64,000 bases of DNA from Paenibacillus sp. NFR01 (GTDB taxonomy: Bacteria; Bacillota; Bacilli; Paenibacillales; Paenibacillaceae). The notes beneath the pieces are model-generated. The model was not told where the DNA came from. It made no database searches and worked only from the letters and a program-made list of their open reading frames with translations. Of this stretch, positions 33,893-43,154 are shown piece by piece. Location of the stretch: NCBI RefSeq assembly GCF_900111565.1, contig NZ_FOIK01000005.1, forward strand, positions 1 through 64,000. Direction: 5' to 3'. Positions within the stretch are counted from its first letter, which is position 1, and each line of letters begins with the position of its first letter. The position numbers and the translations under genes were made by a program.

Positions 33893-34531
33893 ATGAGCTA
33901 TCATTATACGGCGATTGGCGATTCCCTGACTACCGGGTTCGGGGCGCTTCCGGGGAACGGGTTCGTTCCGGTCTACCGACGGCTGGCCGAAGGCCGGCTT
34001 CATACGTCGGTCAACCTGACGAACCTGGGCGTCAATGGCCTCACCACGGACGGCCTGGAGCAGCGGCTCAAGAACGATTATAACTACCGGCTTGCCGTTC
34101 GTGATGCCGATATTGTTACGCTGTCGATCGGCGGCAACGATCTGATCAAGGCGGCCAAGGCGGCGGGAAACGGTGCCGGCGAGCTGTCATCGCTGCTGGA
34201 GAAGGCGCTGCGGAACTGCAAACGCAATTTCGGCGATATTATGGGTACGGTCGCCCAGTTAAAGGCAGGACTGCGTAAGCCGTACATTATCCGCATTGTT
34301 GGATTGTACAATCCGTACCCCCAGATTGCCGAAGCAACGCAGTGGGTCAAAGCATTCAATCGGCACGCTGCCGGCTACAGCAGCATGGTGTGCGGTTTCG
34401 CTTCAATCTACCAGGAATTTGCCGGCAATGAGCGGGGGCTGCTGTTCATCGACCACCTGCATCCGAATGGCCGGGGGTATCAGGTCATTGCTGCCAAGCT
34501 GAACGGGCTGGGTTACGGCCATCTCGGATAA
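33893..34531 (+). CDS. SGNH/GDSL-type esterase
   Basis: A 212-residue hydrolase without a signal peptide. Block I is AIGDSLTTGFG (nucleophile Ser-11), the oxyanion Gly and Asn are in LGVNG and SIGGND, and the catalytic Asp and His are in DHLHPNGRGY near the C-terminus. It probably cleaves an acyl ester or a lysophospholipid inside the cell; the substrate is unknown. GGGAGGAGGATATGG precedes the ATG. Confidence 0.88.
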   Translation: MSYHYTAIGDSLTTGFGALPGNGFVPVYRRLAEGRLHTSVNLTNLGVNGLTTDGLEQRLKNDYNYRLAVRDADIVTLSIGGNDLIKAAKAAGNGAGELSSLLEKALRNCKRNFGDIMGTVAQLKAGLRKPYIIRIVGLYNPYPQIAEATQWVKAFNRHAAGYSSMVCGFASIYQEFAGNERGLLFIDHLHPNGRGYQVIAAKLNGLGYGHLG

Positions 34532-34553
34532 ATTTCATCCTCATGAAACACAC

Positions 34554-34594
34554 AAAAAGCCTGCTCCAACCTTTAAGGTCAGAGCAGGCCTTTT
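34554..34594. terminator. Bidirectional terminator between the GDSL gene and clpP
   Basis: AAAAGCCTGCTC and GAGCAGGCCTTTT pair around an inner CCTTTAAGG. A and T runs on either side let it serve both converging genes. Confidence 0.9.
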
Positions 34595-34607
34595 GCGTTG
34601 TATCGGT

Positions 34608-35204
34608 TTATACGCCGGTAGGCAGCGTCTTCTCGATGACTTTGTCGACGATGCCGTAGTCGGCAGCTTCGGCAGCGGTCATGAAATAGTCGCGGTCGGT
34701 ATCTTTCTCAATGCGTTCGAGCGGCTGGCCGGTACGTTCAGCCAGAATGCGGTTCAGCTTGTCGCGCAGCTTCAGGATGCGGCGGGCGCGAATTTCGATA
34801 TCCGTCGCTTGCCCTTGGGCGCCGCCCAGCGGCTGGTGAATCATGATTTCGCTGTTTGGCAGCGCGAAGCGTTTGCCCTTGGCGCCGGCATTCAGGAGGA
34901 ACGCTCCCATGGACGCGGCCATGCCTACGCAGATCGTGGATACATCCGGTTTGATGTACTGCATCGTATCGAAGATCGCCATGCCGGCTGTGATGGAGCC
35001 GCCCGGGCTGTTGATGTAGAGATGGATATCTTTTTCCGGGTCCTCAGCGGCCAGGAAGAGCATTTGAGCGATGATGGAGTTGGCAACAATATCATTGACA
35101 TCCGTGCCGAGGAAAATAATGCGGTCCTTCAGAAGGCGAGAATAGATGTCATAGGCGCGTTCGCCGCGGCTGCTTTGTTCGACTACCATAGGAATATAAC
35201 TCAC
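34608..35204 (-). CDS. clpP: ATP-dependent Clp protease proteolytic subunit
   Basis: A 198-residue serine protease that forms the barrel of ClpXP and ClpCP. Catalytic Ser-98 (GMAASMGAF), His-123 (MIHQPLGG) and Asp-172 (DTDRDYF) are present. The GTG start gives MSYIPMVVEQSSRGERAYDI, matching the B. subtilis start, with AAGGAGG eight bases upstream. A CtsR box lies over the promoter, so it is heat-shock controlled. Confidence 0.98.
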   Translation of the reverse strand: MSYIPMVVEQSSRGERAYDIYSRLLKDRIIFLGTDVNDIVANSIIAQMLFLAAEDPEKDIHLYINSPGGSITAGMAIFDTMQYIKPDVSTICVGMAASMGAFLLNAGAKGKRFALPNSEIMIHQPLGGAQGQATDIEIRARRILKLRDKLNRILAERTGQPLERIEKDTDRDYFMTAAEAADYGIVDKVIEKTLPTGV

Positions 35205-35268
35205 GTGGAAAACCTCCTTGGATTGTGAATGAAGATGGGTTCATTTTTACTGTTACCGTATTAACCAC

Positions 35269-35308
35269 ATGATAAACTTATTCAAACAAAAAGTCAAAGA
35301 AAGTCAAA
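35269..35308 (-). promoter_or_regulatory. clpP promoter with CtsR operator
   Basis: On the minus strand TTGACT (35292-35297) and TATCAT (35269-35274) are 17 bases apart. The plus-strand heptads AGTCAAA (35292-35298) and AGTCAAA (35302-35308), separated by GAA, match the CtsR consensus RGTCAAANANRGTCAAA fully and overlap the -35. CtsR represses clp genes until heat or stress. Confidence 0.88.
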
Positions 35309-35401
35309 CTCATTTTTTAAAGTTTTTCCAGGTAGCATGGACTAGATGATTTAGTATGCCTACCCTTCTGAAAACCAGCCAATATACTGGAGCCGAACAA
35401 C

Positions 35402-35446
35402 AAAAAGACCCGCAGGAGTTGGCGGAAGAATCCGTCCCTGCGGGTC
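35402..35446 (-). terminator. Intrinsic terminator of tRNA-Arg
   Basis: Read on the minus strand, GACCCGCAGG pairs with CCTGCGGGTC, followed by TTTTT. It lies about 45 bases below the tRNA-Arg 3' end. Confidence 0.85.
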
Positions 35447-35490
35447 ATGTTTTATAGATTGGTTAAATAAAGTAGGTGCTTTGCTGAAAG

Positions 35491-35565
35491 TGGCGCGCCC
35501 GCCAAGAATCGAACTTGGATCTCAGGCTTCGGAGGCCTACGTCATATCCATTGGACCACGGGCGC
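35491..35565 (-). tRNA. tRNA-Arg (anticodon CCG)
   Basis: On the minus strand acceptor GCGCCCG pairs with CGGGCGC, followed by G and an encoded CCA. The anticodon loop CTCCGAA gives CCG, reading CGG. It is 75 bases long with a standard T arm (CCAAG/CTTGG). It stands alone between clpP and cggR. Confidence 0.94.
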
Positions 35566-35709
35566 AACAGAAATTATTATATACCACTTACACAAGAAAT
35601 GCAATAAATGAATCGCATTCAAAAATAGGCATTTGTTTTGACAATGCGGAGACAAGCCCGTGCTAATGTATAACTTGAAAACCGGTTGAGAATTATACAT
35701 TCGGATGAC

Positions 35710-35769
35710 TTGCGCAACGCGTCAGATTTCGGTAAAATATAGCTGGGACTTAAAAAGTTATCCCGGGAC
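35710..35769 (+). promoter_or_regulatory. cggR-gap operon promoter and CggR operator
   Basis: TTGCGC (35710-35715) and TAAAAT (35733-35738) are 17 bases apart. Just below, TGGGAC-N6-AGTT-N4-CGGGAC (35744-35769) has the exact spacing of the B. subtilis CggR operator CGGGAC-N6-TGTC-N4-CGGGAC. CggR bound here represses the operon; fructose 1,6-bisphosphate relieves it in Bacillus. Confidence 0.88.
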
Positions 35770-35824
35770 ATTTTAAGACCACGAACAAGGGAATAGGGAA
35801 ACAAGAAGTTGCAGGAGTGAAAGC

Positions 35825-36877
35825 ATGCGTAATTTATTGGAGATTCAAAAGCAGCTTCTGCCCGACCTCATGGAAACCTTGAAGCGGCGGTATACGATAC
35901 TGCATCAAATTATGTTGTCCGATATTATCGGGCGGCGGACGCTGGCCGCTTCGCTGGATATGACAGAGCGGGTGCTGCGCGCCGAGACGGATCTTCTGAA
36001 ATCGCAGGGCCTCATCGAGATTGAAAGTGTGGGCATGCGAATCAGTCCCGCCGGACGCGGGCTGCTTGATATGCTGGAACCGGTAGCCAAAAGCTTGTTC
36101 GGGCTGGACGAATTGGAAGAGAAAATTCGTACGGCTTATGGTCTGAGCAAAGTCATCGTCGTTCCCGGCGATTGCGAGTCATCGGCGTTCACCAAGCGCG
36201 AGCTTGGCCGCGCGGGCGCGCGGGCGCTTCTCGGCGTTATGCGCGAGGGCGATACCGTGGCGGTTACCGGCGGAACAACGCTTGCCGAAATGGCCGACCA
36301 GCTTACGCCGCCGATCTCTCCCTCCTACAAAGACGCCTGGATCGTTCCGGCGCGCGGGGGACTCGGAGAGAGCATGGAAATACAGGCGAACACGATCGCG
36401 TCCACCATGGCTAAGCGAATCGGAGCCAACTACCGATTGCTGCATGTGCCAGATCTGCTCAGCGAGGATGCTTACCAGTCGCTGGCACTGGATTCCAACA
36501 TCGGCGAAATCGTACGTCTGATCCGGAGCTCAAGGATTATCGTGCACGGCATCGGCGATGCGATGGAAATGACGCGGCGACGCAAGCTGGATGAACTGAC
36601 AACCGCGGATATTCAGGGAGACGGCGCAGTCGCTGAATCCTTCGGCTATTATTTTAATGAAGAAGGCAAAGTGGTTCACACCATGCTGACGATGGGACTG
36701 CGGCTGGAGGACATTCTCCGCACCGAAGTCGTGATTGGGATCGCCGGGGGCGGACGCAAAGCCAAAGCCATTCACGCCATGCTGCGTTTCGGCCAGGAAG
36801 ATATTCTGGTTACTGACGAAGCGGCAGCCGTCATCATCGGTAAGGAAATTGACGAAACAGCAAGTTTAATCGGGTAA
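35825..36877 (+). CDS. cggR: Central glycolytic genes regulator CggR (SorC/DeoR family)
   Basis: A 350-residue repressor of the lower-glycolysis operon. The N-terminal winged helix (about 20-80) includes RTLAASLDMTERVLRAETDLL, and the SorC-type sugar-binding domain (about 95-345) has VAVTGGTTLAEMA and VIGIAGGGRKAKAI. In B. subtilis it is inactivated by fructose 1,6-bisphosphate. GGAGTGAAAGC precedes the ATG. A small hairpin, CTTCC/GGGAAG at 36878-36893, follows the stop and may mark mRNA processing, as reported for the B. subtilis cggR-gapA message. Confidence 0.96.
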   Translation: MRNLLEIQKQLLPDLMETLKRRYTILHQIMLSDIIGRRTLAASLDMTERVLRAETDLLKSQGLIEIESVGMRISPAGRGLLDMLEPVAKSLFGLDELEEKIRTAYGLSKVIVVPGDCESSAFTKRELGRAGARALLGVMREGDTVAVTGGTTLAEMADQLTPPISPSYKDAWIVPARGGLGESMEIQANTIASTMAKRIGANYRLLHVPDLLSEDAYQSLALDSNIGEIVRLIRSSRIIVHGIGDAMEMTRRRKLDELTTADIQGDGAVAESFGYYFNEEGKVVHTMLTMGLRLEDILRTEVVIGIAGGGRKAKAIHAMLRFGQEDILVTDEAAAVIIGKEIDETASLIG

Positions 36878-36992
36878 CTTCCAATATTCGGGAAGCATTT
36901 GTCGCCATTTTGAATTATACTAACATTGTTGTCATGACAAGCTTAACCGCCTGTCTTGAATAAATAAAATGAAATTTAGGAGGAACTATTCA

Positions 36993-38003
36993 ATGAGTGT
37001 AAAAGTAGGTATTAACGGTTTTGGACGTATCGGCCGCCTTGCATTCCGCAGAATCCAAAATGTAGAAGGTATCGAAGTGGTAGCAATCAACGACTTGACC
37101 GACGCTAAGATGCTTGCTCATTTGCTTAAATATGATACAACTCAAGGTAAATTCGAAGGCGAAGTTGAAGTACATGACGGATTCTTCAAAGTAAACGGCA
37201 AAGACGTTAAAGTTCTGGCTAACCGCAACCCTGAAGAACTTCCTTGGGGCGAGCTGGGCGTAGACATCGTTCTGGAATGCACAGGTTTCTTCACAACTAA
37301 AGAAGCTGCTGAAAAACACCTTAAAGGCGGCGCTAAAAAAGTCGTTATCTCCGCTCCAGCTACTGGCGACATGAAGACCGTTGTTTACAACGTAAACCAT
37401 GATATCCTTGATGGTTCCGAAACTGTAATCTCCGGCGCTTCTTGCACAACCAACTGCCTGGCTCCAATGGCGAAAGTCCTGAACGACAAGTTCGGCATCG
37501 TTGAAGGCCTGATGACTACAATCCATGCTTACACTGGCGACCAAAACACTTTGGACGCTCCGCATGCGAAGGGTGACTTCAGACGCGCTCGTGCAGCTGC
37601 TGAGAACATCATTCCTAACACTACTGGCGCAGCTAAAGCGATCGGCCTGGTTATTCCTGAGCTGAAAGGCAAACTCGACGGCGCAGCTCAACGCGTACCT
37701 GTACCTACAGGCTCCCTGACTGAGCTGGTTACTGTTCTCGAGAAGAACGTAACTGCTGACGAAGTCAACGCTGCAATGAAAGCCGCTTCCGATCCGGAAA
37801 CTTACGGCTACACCGAAGACGAAATCGTATCCTCCGACATTAAAGGCATCACTTTCGGTTCCCTGTTCGACGCAACACAAACCAAAGTGCTGACTGTCGG
37901 CGACAAACAACTGGTTAAAACCGTTGCTTGGTACGACAATGAAATGTCCTACACTGCACAACTCGTTCGTACCCTCGAACACTTCGCTAAATTGGCTCAA
38001 TAA
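36993..38003 (+). CDS. gapA: Glyceraldehyde-3-phosphate dehydrogenase, glycolytic (NAD) type
   Basis: A 336-residue enzyme that converts glyceraldehyde 3-phosphate to 1,3-bisphosphoglycerate. NAD-binding GINGFGRIGRLAFR is at 6-19, catalytic Cys-151 in SCTTNCLAP. IND at 32-34 is the NAD-type pattern of glycolytic GapA. ATG 36993 follows TTTAGGAGGAACT. Codon use is highly biased, as expected for one of the most abundant proteins. Confidence 0.97.
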   Translation: MSVKVGINGFGRIGRLAFRRIQNVEGIEVVAINDLTDAKMLAHLLKYDTTQGKFEGEVEVHDGFFKVNGKDVKVLANRNPEELPWGELGVDIVLECTGFFTTKEAAEKHLKGGAKKVVISAPATGDMKTVVYNVNHDILDGSETVISGASCTTNCLAPMAKVLNDKFGIVEGLMTTIHAYTGDQNTLDAPHAKGDFRRARAAAENIIPNTTGAAKAIGLVIPELKGKLDGAAQRVPVPTGSLTELVTVLEKNVTADEVNAAMKAASDPETYGYTEDEIVSSDIKGITFGSLFDATQTKVLTVGDKQLVKTVAWYDNEMSYTAQLVRTLEHFAKLAQ

Positions 38004-38032
38004 TACCGATTCATATAGCAGTGGCATCCATA

Positions 38033-38068
38033 GAGCGGAAACAGTATTTCCTTGTTTCCGCTCTTTCT
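38033..38068 (+). terminator. Intercistronic hairpin between gapA and pgk
   Basis: AGAGCGGAAACA pairs with TGTTTCCGCTCT, followed by only TTTCT. It may end part of the transcripts after gapA or protect the gapA message, giving more gapA than downstream mRNA. Confidence 0.65.
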
Positions 38069-38114
38069 GAATGAATTCATATTGGAACCCAATCGGGTGT
38101 GGAGGAAACTATTC

Positions 38115-39296
38115 ATGAACAAAAAAAGCGTCCGTGATGTAGAAGTACAAGGCAAACGCGTATTCGTGCGCGTGGACTTCAACGTTCCGCTGGAAGACGG
38201 CAAGATTACCGACGACACGCGTATCCGTGAAACGCTGCCGACGATCAAATACCTGATCGAAAACGGTGCAAAAGTGATTCTGGCGAGCCATCTGGGCCGC
38301 CCGAAAGGCCAATTCGTTGATTCCATGCGTCTGACTCCTGCCGCTGAGCGTCTGTCCCAATTGCTCGGTAAACCGGTAGCCAAAGCCGACGAAGCCATCG
38401 GCGAAGCCGTAAAAGCGCAAATCGCCGAAATGAAAGACGGCGACGTGCTGGTTCTTGAAAACGTGCGTTTCTATCCAGGCGAAGAAAAGAACGATCCGGA
38501 ACTGGCGAAGCAATTCGCAGAACTGGCTGATCTGTTCGTAAACGACGCATTCGGCGCCGCTCACCGTGCCCATGCTTCGACAGAAGGCATTGCGCATTTC
38601 CTGCCGGCTGTATCCGGTCTGCTGATGGAGAAAGAACTGAGCGTTCTTGGCAAAGCCCTCTCCAACCCTGAGCGTCCGTTCACTGCGATTATCGGCGGCT
38701 CCAAAGTAAAGGACAAAATTGACGTAATCGACAACTTGTTGACACTGGCTGACAACGTGTTGATCGGCGGCGGCTTGTCCTATACCTTCACCAAAGCCCA
38801 AGGCTACGAAATCGGCAACTCGCTGGTTGATAACGAGAAGCTGGATGTTGCGCTTGAGTTCATCGCCAAAGCTGAAAAGCTCGGCAAAAACTTCGTTCTT
38901 CCTGTTGACGTTCTCGTTGCCGACAAATTCGGCGCAGATGCCAACACTAAAATCGTAGATGTAACTGAAATTCCTGCAGGTTGGGAAGGTCTGGACATCG
39001 GTCCGAAAACCCGCGAAATCTACGCCGACATCATCAAAAACTCCAAGCTGGTCGTATGGAACGGACCAATGGGCGTATTTGAAATCGACGTCTTCGCTGA
39101 AGGCACCAAAGCGGTTGCTCAAGCTTGCGCAACAACCGAAGGTTACACCATTATTGGCGGCGGCGACTCCGCTGCGGCTGCCGAGAAGTTCCAGCTGGCT
39201 CAAGAGATGGACCACATCTCTACAGGCGGCGGCGCGTCCCTGGAGTTCATGGAAGGCAAGGCGCTTCCTGGCGTAGTAGCACTGAACGACAAGTAA
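38115..39296 (+). CDS. pgk: Phosphoglycerate kinase
   Basis: A 393-residue two-domain kinase that makes ATP from 1,3-bisphosphoglycerate. The signature KRVFVRVDFNVPLEDG is at about 14-29 and the nucleotide-binding GGGDSAAAAEKF near 355-366. ATG 38115 follows GGAGGAAACTATT. It is the third gene of the CggR operon. Confidence 0.97.
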   Translation: MNKKSVRDVEVQGKRVFVRVDFNVPLEDGKITDDTRIRETLPTIKYLIENGAKVILASHLGRPKGQFVDSMRLTPAAERLSQLLGKPVAKADEAIGEAVKAQIAEMKDGDVLVLENVRFYPGEEKNDPELAKQFAELADLFVNDAFGAAHRAHASTEGIAHFLPAVSGLLMEKELSVLGKALSNPERPFTAIIGGSKVKDKIDVIDNLLTLADNVLIGGGLSYTFTKAQGYEIGNSLVDNEKLDVALEFIAKAEKLGKNFVLPVDVLVADKFGADANTKIVDVTEIPAGWEGLDIGPKTREIYADIIKNSKLVVWNGPMGVFEIDVFAEGTKAVAQACATTEGYTIIGGGDSAAAAEKFQLAQEMDHISTGGGASLEFMEGKALPGVVALNDK

Positions 39297-39323
39297 GACC
39301 GAAGAAGGAGGCCATACCGAGTT

Positions 39324-40076
39324 ATGAGAACACCAATCATCGCAGGCAACTGGAAAATGTTCAAAACCGTTCCGGAAGCTGAAAGTTTTGTCGCTGACGT
39401 TAAAGGCAAGGCGGAAGTAGCAGGCGTAGAAACCGTAATCTGCGCTCCGTTCACCAACCTGCCGGCCCTGGTAGAAGCGGTAAAAGGCACCAGCATCCAA
39501 ATCGGCGCGCAAAACCTGCATTTTGAAGACAACGGCGCATTCACTGGAGAAATCAGCGGCGTAATGCTGAAAGACCTGGGCGTGAAGTATGTCATCATCG
39601 GACACTCCGAACGTCGTGCGTATTTCGCCGAAACCGACGAAATCGTCAACAAAAAAATGCATGCGGCATTCCGCCATGGCTTGACTCCGATCGTATGCGT
39701 CGGCGAAAAGCTCGAAGAGCGCGAAGCCGATCAAACTAAAGAAGTGTGCAAAGTGCAAACCGAAGCGGCATTTGCCGGCCTGAGCGCTGAGCAAGCGGCA
39801 CAAGTCGTTATCGCTTATGAACCAATCTGGGCGATCGGCACTGGCAAATCCTCCACTTCCCAAGATGCGAATGAAGTAATTGCTTATATCCGCACCCTTG
39901 TGAAGGATCTGTATGACGCGCCTACGGCAGAAGCGGTCCGCATTCAATACGGCGGCAGCGTAAAACCGGAGAACGTCACCGAATACATGGGCCAAAGCGA
40001 CATCGACGGCGCGCTCGTCGGCGGCGCAAGCCTGCAGCCTGCTTCCTTCGTTGCACTCGTTGAGGGGGCGAAGTAA
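39324..40076 (+). CDS. tpiA: Triosephosphate isomerase
   Basis: A 250-residue (beta/alpha)8 barrel interconverting dihydroxyacetone phosphate and glyceraldehyde 3-phosphate. Substrate Lys is in GNWKMFK, electrophile His in IIGHSERR near 95, and base Glu in VIAYEPIWAIGTGKS near 167. Its stop is two bases from the gpmI start. Confidence 0.97.
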   Translation: MRTPIIAGNWKMFKTVPEAESFVADVKGKAEVAGVETVICAPFTNLPALVEAVKGTSIQIGAQNLHFEDNGAFTGEISGVMLKDLGVKYVIIGHSERRAYFAETDEIVNKKMHAAFRHGLTPIVCVGEKLEEREADQTKEVCKVQTEAAFAGLSAEQAAQVVIAYEPIWAIGTGKSSTSQDANEVIAYIRTLVKDLYDAPTAEAVRIQYGGSVKPENVTEYMGQSDIDGALVGGASLQPASFVALVEGAK

Positions 40077-40077
40077 G

Positions 40078-41622
40078 ATGTCTGCACCAAAACCTGTAGC
40101 ACTGATCATCATGGACGGCTTCGGACTGCGCAACACCGATGAAGGCAATGCCGTTGCCCAAGCCAACAAGCCGAACTATGATCGTTACCTGAAGCAATAC
40201 CCGAACACTACGCTTACCGCAAGCGGCGAAGCTGTAGGTCTTCCGGAAGGACAAATGGGCAACTCCGAAGTCGGTCACCTGAACATCGGTGCAGGCCGTA
40301 TCGTATATCAGGACTTGACCCGGATTGACAAGTCCATCCGTGACGGGGAATTCTTCGACAATGAAACGCTGGTTGCTGCGGTAAGAAACGCAAAATCGAC
40401 CGGCAAAAAACTTCACCTGTATGCGCTGGTATCCGACGGAGGGGTACATAGCCATATCAGACACTTGTTCGCGATGCTCGACCTGGCCAAAAAAGAAGAA
40501 ATGCATGAAGTTTACATTCATGCCTTCATGGATGGCCGTGACGTGCCGCCGGACAGCGGTCAAAAGTTCATTCAAGATCTGATCGCCAAAATCGAAGAGG
40601 TGGGCGTAGGCACCATCGCTACCGTGTCCGGCCGTTATTTCGCAATGGACCGCGACAAACGTTGGGAACGCGTAGAGAAAGCTTACCGCGCCATGGTTTA
40701 CGGCGAAGGTCCGAAATACACCGATGCTCTGCAAGCGATCACGGCTTCCTACCAAAATTCGGTTTATGACGAATTCGTGGAGCCAAGCGTGATTGTCGAC
40801 AGCGAAGGCAACCCGGTAACGAAAGTGGAAAGCGGCGATTCCGTCGTGTTCCTCAACTTCCGTCCGGACCGTGCCATCCAGTTGTCCCAAGTGTTCACGA
40901 ACTCCGATTTCCGCGGTTTCGACCGTGGTCCGTTGTTCCCGCAAAACCTGCATTTCGTCTGCTTGACCACATTCAGCGAAACGGTGCAAGGCTACGTGGC
41001 CTACTCGCCGAAGAACCTGGATAACACGCTGGGCGAAGTGTTGGTTCAGCACAACAAGAAGCAGCTGCGCATCGCGGAAACCGAAAAGTATCCGCATGTT
41101 ACCTTCTTCTTCAGCGGCGGACGCGATCAGGAACTGCCGGGTGAAACCCGCATTCTGATCAATTCCCCGAAAGTGGCAACCTATGACCTCCAGCCTGAGA
41201 TGAGCGCATACGAAGTGGCGGCGGCCTGCGTAGCGGAAATTGAAGCGGACAGACAAGATGCCATCATCCTGAACTTCGCAAACCCTGATATGGTTGGGCA
41301 CTCCGGCATGCTGGAGCCAACGATCAAGGCCGTTGAAGTAACGGACGAATGTGTGGGCAAGGTCGTGGATGCGGTTGTCGCTAAAGGCGGCGTAGCCATC
41401 ATCATCGCCGACCACGGCAATGCCGATATGGTATTTGACGAAGAGGGCCGTCCGTTTACGGCGCATACAACCAACCCGGTTCCGTTCATCGTGACTTCCG
41501 AGAACGTCGTATTGCGTGAATCCGGCATCCTCGCTGACGTGGCTCCAACGATTCTCGACCTGATGGGCATTCCGCAACCTGCGGAAATGACCGGTCAATC
41601 GATGATCGCCAGCCGCAAATAA
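40078..41622 (+). CDS. gpmI: 2,3-bisphosphoglycerate-independent phosphoglycerate mutase
   Basis: A 514-residue manganese enzyme of the alkaline phosphatase superfamily, converting 3- to 2-phosphoglycerate. Nucleophile Ser-63 lies in GNSEVGHLNIG; metal ligands are in IMDGFG at the N-terminus and IADHGNADMV near the C-terminus. ATG 40078 is chosen (MSAPKPVALIIMDG), one base after the tpiA stop with GAGGGGGCG upstream. Its manganese dependence links glycolysis to sporulation pH in Bacillus. Confidence 0.97.
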   Translation: MSAPKPVALIIMDGFGLRNTDEGNAVAQANKPNYDRYLKQYPNTTLTASGEAVGLPEGQMGNSEVGHLNIGAGRIVYQDLTRIDKSIRDGEFFDNETLVAAVRNAKSTGKKLHLYALVSDGGVHSHIRHLFAMLDLAKKEEMHEVYIHAFMDGRDVPPDSGQKFIQDLIAKIEEVGVGTIATVSGRYFAMDRDKRWERVEKAYRAMVYGEGPKYTDALQAITASYQNSVYDEFVEPSVIVDSEGNPVTKVESGDSVVFLNFRPDRAIQLSQVFTNSDFRGFDRGPLFPQNLHFVCLTTFSETVQGYVAYSPKNLDNTLGEVLVQHNKKQLRIAETEKYPHVTFFFSGGRDQELPGETRILINSPKVATYDLQPEMSAYEVAAACVAEIEADRQDAIILNFANPDMVGHSGMLEPTIKAVEVTDECVGKVVDAVVAKGGVAIIIADHGNADMVFDEEGRPFTAHTTNPVPFIVTSENVVLRESGILADVAPTILDLMGIPQPAEMTGQSMIASRK

Positions 41623-41667
41623 GCTTGACCCCAGAATAAAATCAAGTATAAAGGAGATTAAATTAAC

Positions 41668-42954
41668 ATGACGATTATTACTGATGTTTATGCTCGCGAA
41701 GTCCTTGACTCCCGCGGTAACCCAACTGTAGAGGTTGACGTATATCTGGAATCCGGCGCTAAAGGCCGCGCAATCGTTCCATCCGGCGCTTCCACCGGCG
41801 CTCACGAAGCTGTTGAGCTTCGCGACGAAGACAAATCCCGTTACCTGGGCAAAGGCGTTCTGAAAGCTGTTGAGAACGTAAACGAAATTATCGCTCCTGA
41901 AGTCATCGGCATGGACGCTCTGGACCAACTGGGCATCGACAAAGCCATGATCGCGCTGGACGGAACGCACAACAAAGGCAAACTGGGCGCTAACGCGATC
42001 CTGGCCGTATCCATGGCTGTTGCCCGCGCTGCTGCTGCTGCTCTGGACGTACCTCTGTATGTTTACCTGGGCGGATTCAACGCTAAACAACTTCCAGTTC
42101 CTATGATGAACATCGTTAACGGCGGCGCTCATGCCGACAACAACGTTGACGTACAAGAATTCATGGTACTGCCAGTTGGTGCACCTAGCTTCAAAGAAGC
42201 TCTGCGTACCGGCGCTGAAATCTTCCACGCGCTGAAAGCCGTTCTGAAAGGCAAAGGCCTGAACACTGCAGTTGGCGACGAAGGCGGCTTTGCTCCTAAC
42301 TTCACTTCCAATGAAGACGCTCTGTCCTCCATCATGGAAGCTATTGAAAAAGCTGGTTACAAACCAGGCGTAGACGTATTCCTCGGTATGGACGTTGCTT
42401 CCACCGAATTCTTCAAAGACGGCAAATACCACCTGGAAGGCGAAGGCAAATCCTTCACTCCGGCTGAATTCGTTGACCTGCTGGCTTCCTGGGTTGATAA
42501 ATACCCAATCATCACGATCGAAGACGGCTGCTCCGAAGACGACTGGGAAGGTTGGAAGCTGCTCACTGAAAAACTGGGCAACAAAATCCAACTCGTTGGC
42601 GACGACCTGTTCGTAACCAACACTGAACGTCTCTCCAAAGGTATCGAAGAAGGAATCGGTAACTCGATCCTGATCAAAGTGAACCAAATTGGTACGCTGA
42701 CTGAAACCTTCGACGCCATCGAAATGGCTAAACGCGCAGGTTACACTGCAGTTGTCTCCCACCGTTCCGGTGAATCCGAAGACAGCACCATCGCTGACAT
42801 CGCCGTTGCGACCAACGCCGGCCAAATCAAAACAGGTGCTCCTTCCCGTACGGACCGTATCGCGAAATACAACCAATTGCTCCGCATCGAAGACGAACTG
42901 GGCGAATTGGCTCAATACAACGGCTTGAAATCCTTCTACAACCTGAAGAGATAA
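41668..42954 (+). CDS. eno: Enolase
   Basis: A 428-residue enzyme that dehydrates 2-phosphoglycerate to phosphoenolpyruvate. The active-site stretch GDEGGFAPNF, metal ligands in VEDGC-type IEDGCSEDDWEGW and LVGDDLFVTN, and the signature ILIKVNQIGTLTET are intact. AAAGGAGATTAAATTAAC precedes the ATG. It is the last glycolytic gene of the run; a terminator follows. Confidence 0.98.
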   Translation: MTIITDVYAREVLDSRGNPTVEVDVYLESGAKGRAIVPSGASTGAHEAVELRDEDKSRYLGKGVLKAVENVNEIIAPEVIGMDALDQLGIDKAMIALDGTHNKGKLGANAILAVSMAVARAAAAALDVPLYVYLGGFNAKQLPVPMMNIVNGGAHADNNVDVQEFMVLPVGAPSFKEALRTGAEIFHALKAVLKGKGLNTAVGDEGGFAPNFTSNEDALSSIMEAIEKAGYKPGVDVFLGMDVASTEFFKDGKYHLEGEGKSFTPAEFVDLLASWVDKYPIITIEDGCSEDDWEGWKLLTEKLGNKIQLVGDDLFVTNTERLSKGIEEGIGNSILIKVNQIGTLTETFDAIEMAKRAGYTAVVSHRSGESEDSTIADIAVATNAGQIKTGAPSRTDRIAKYNQLLRIEDELGELAQYNGLKSFYNLKR

Positions 42955-42978
42955 TTGCCGACATAATAAGCAAGGAAA

Positions 42979-43006
42979 GGGCCTGCCGGCTACGGCGGGC
43001 TCTTTT
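42979..43006 (+). terminator. Intrinsic terminator after eno
   Basis: GGGCCTGCCG pairs with CGGCGGGCTC (two G-U pairs), followed by TTTTT. Confidence 0.85.
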
Positions 43007-43154
43007 TCTATGCATTAAAGGGTCGAAGTAGCATGAATTCAAATAGATTGGTTGTGTTCCTTGGGCCGCTATGATAAAATAAAAATGCTGTTTATGAAAC
43101 GTGAAATCTAAATTCCCATAGATAGTGATGCTTGCACGTAGGAGGTGGAAGTGA

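Noticed and set aside
38109..42915. Very long antisense frames opposite pgk, gpmI and eno (686 and 979 codons)
   Set aside because: They are shadows of highly codon-biased glycolytic genes, which lack the triplets that would make antisense stops. The plus-strand genes are certain.
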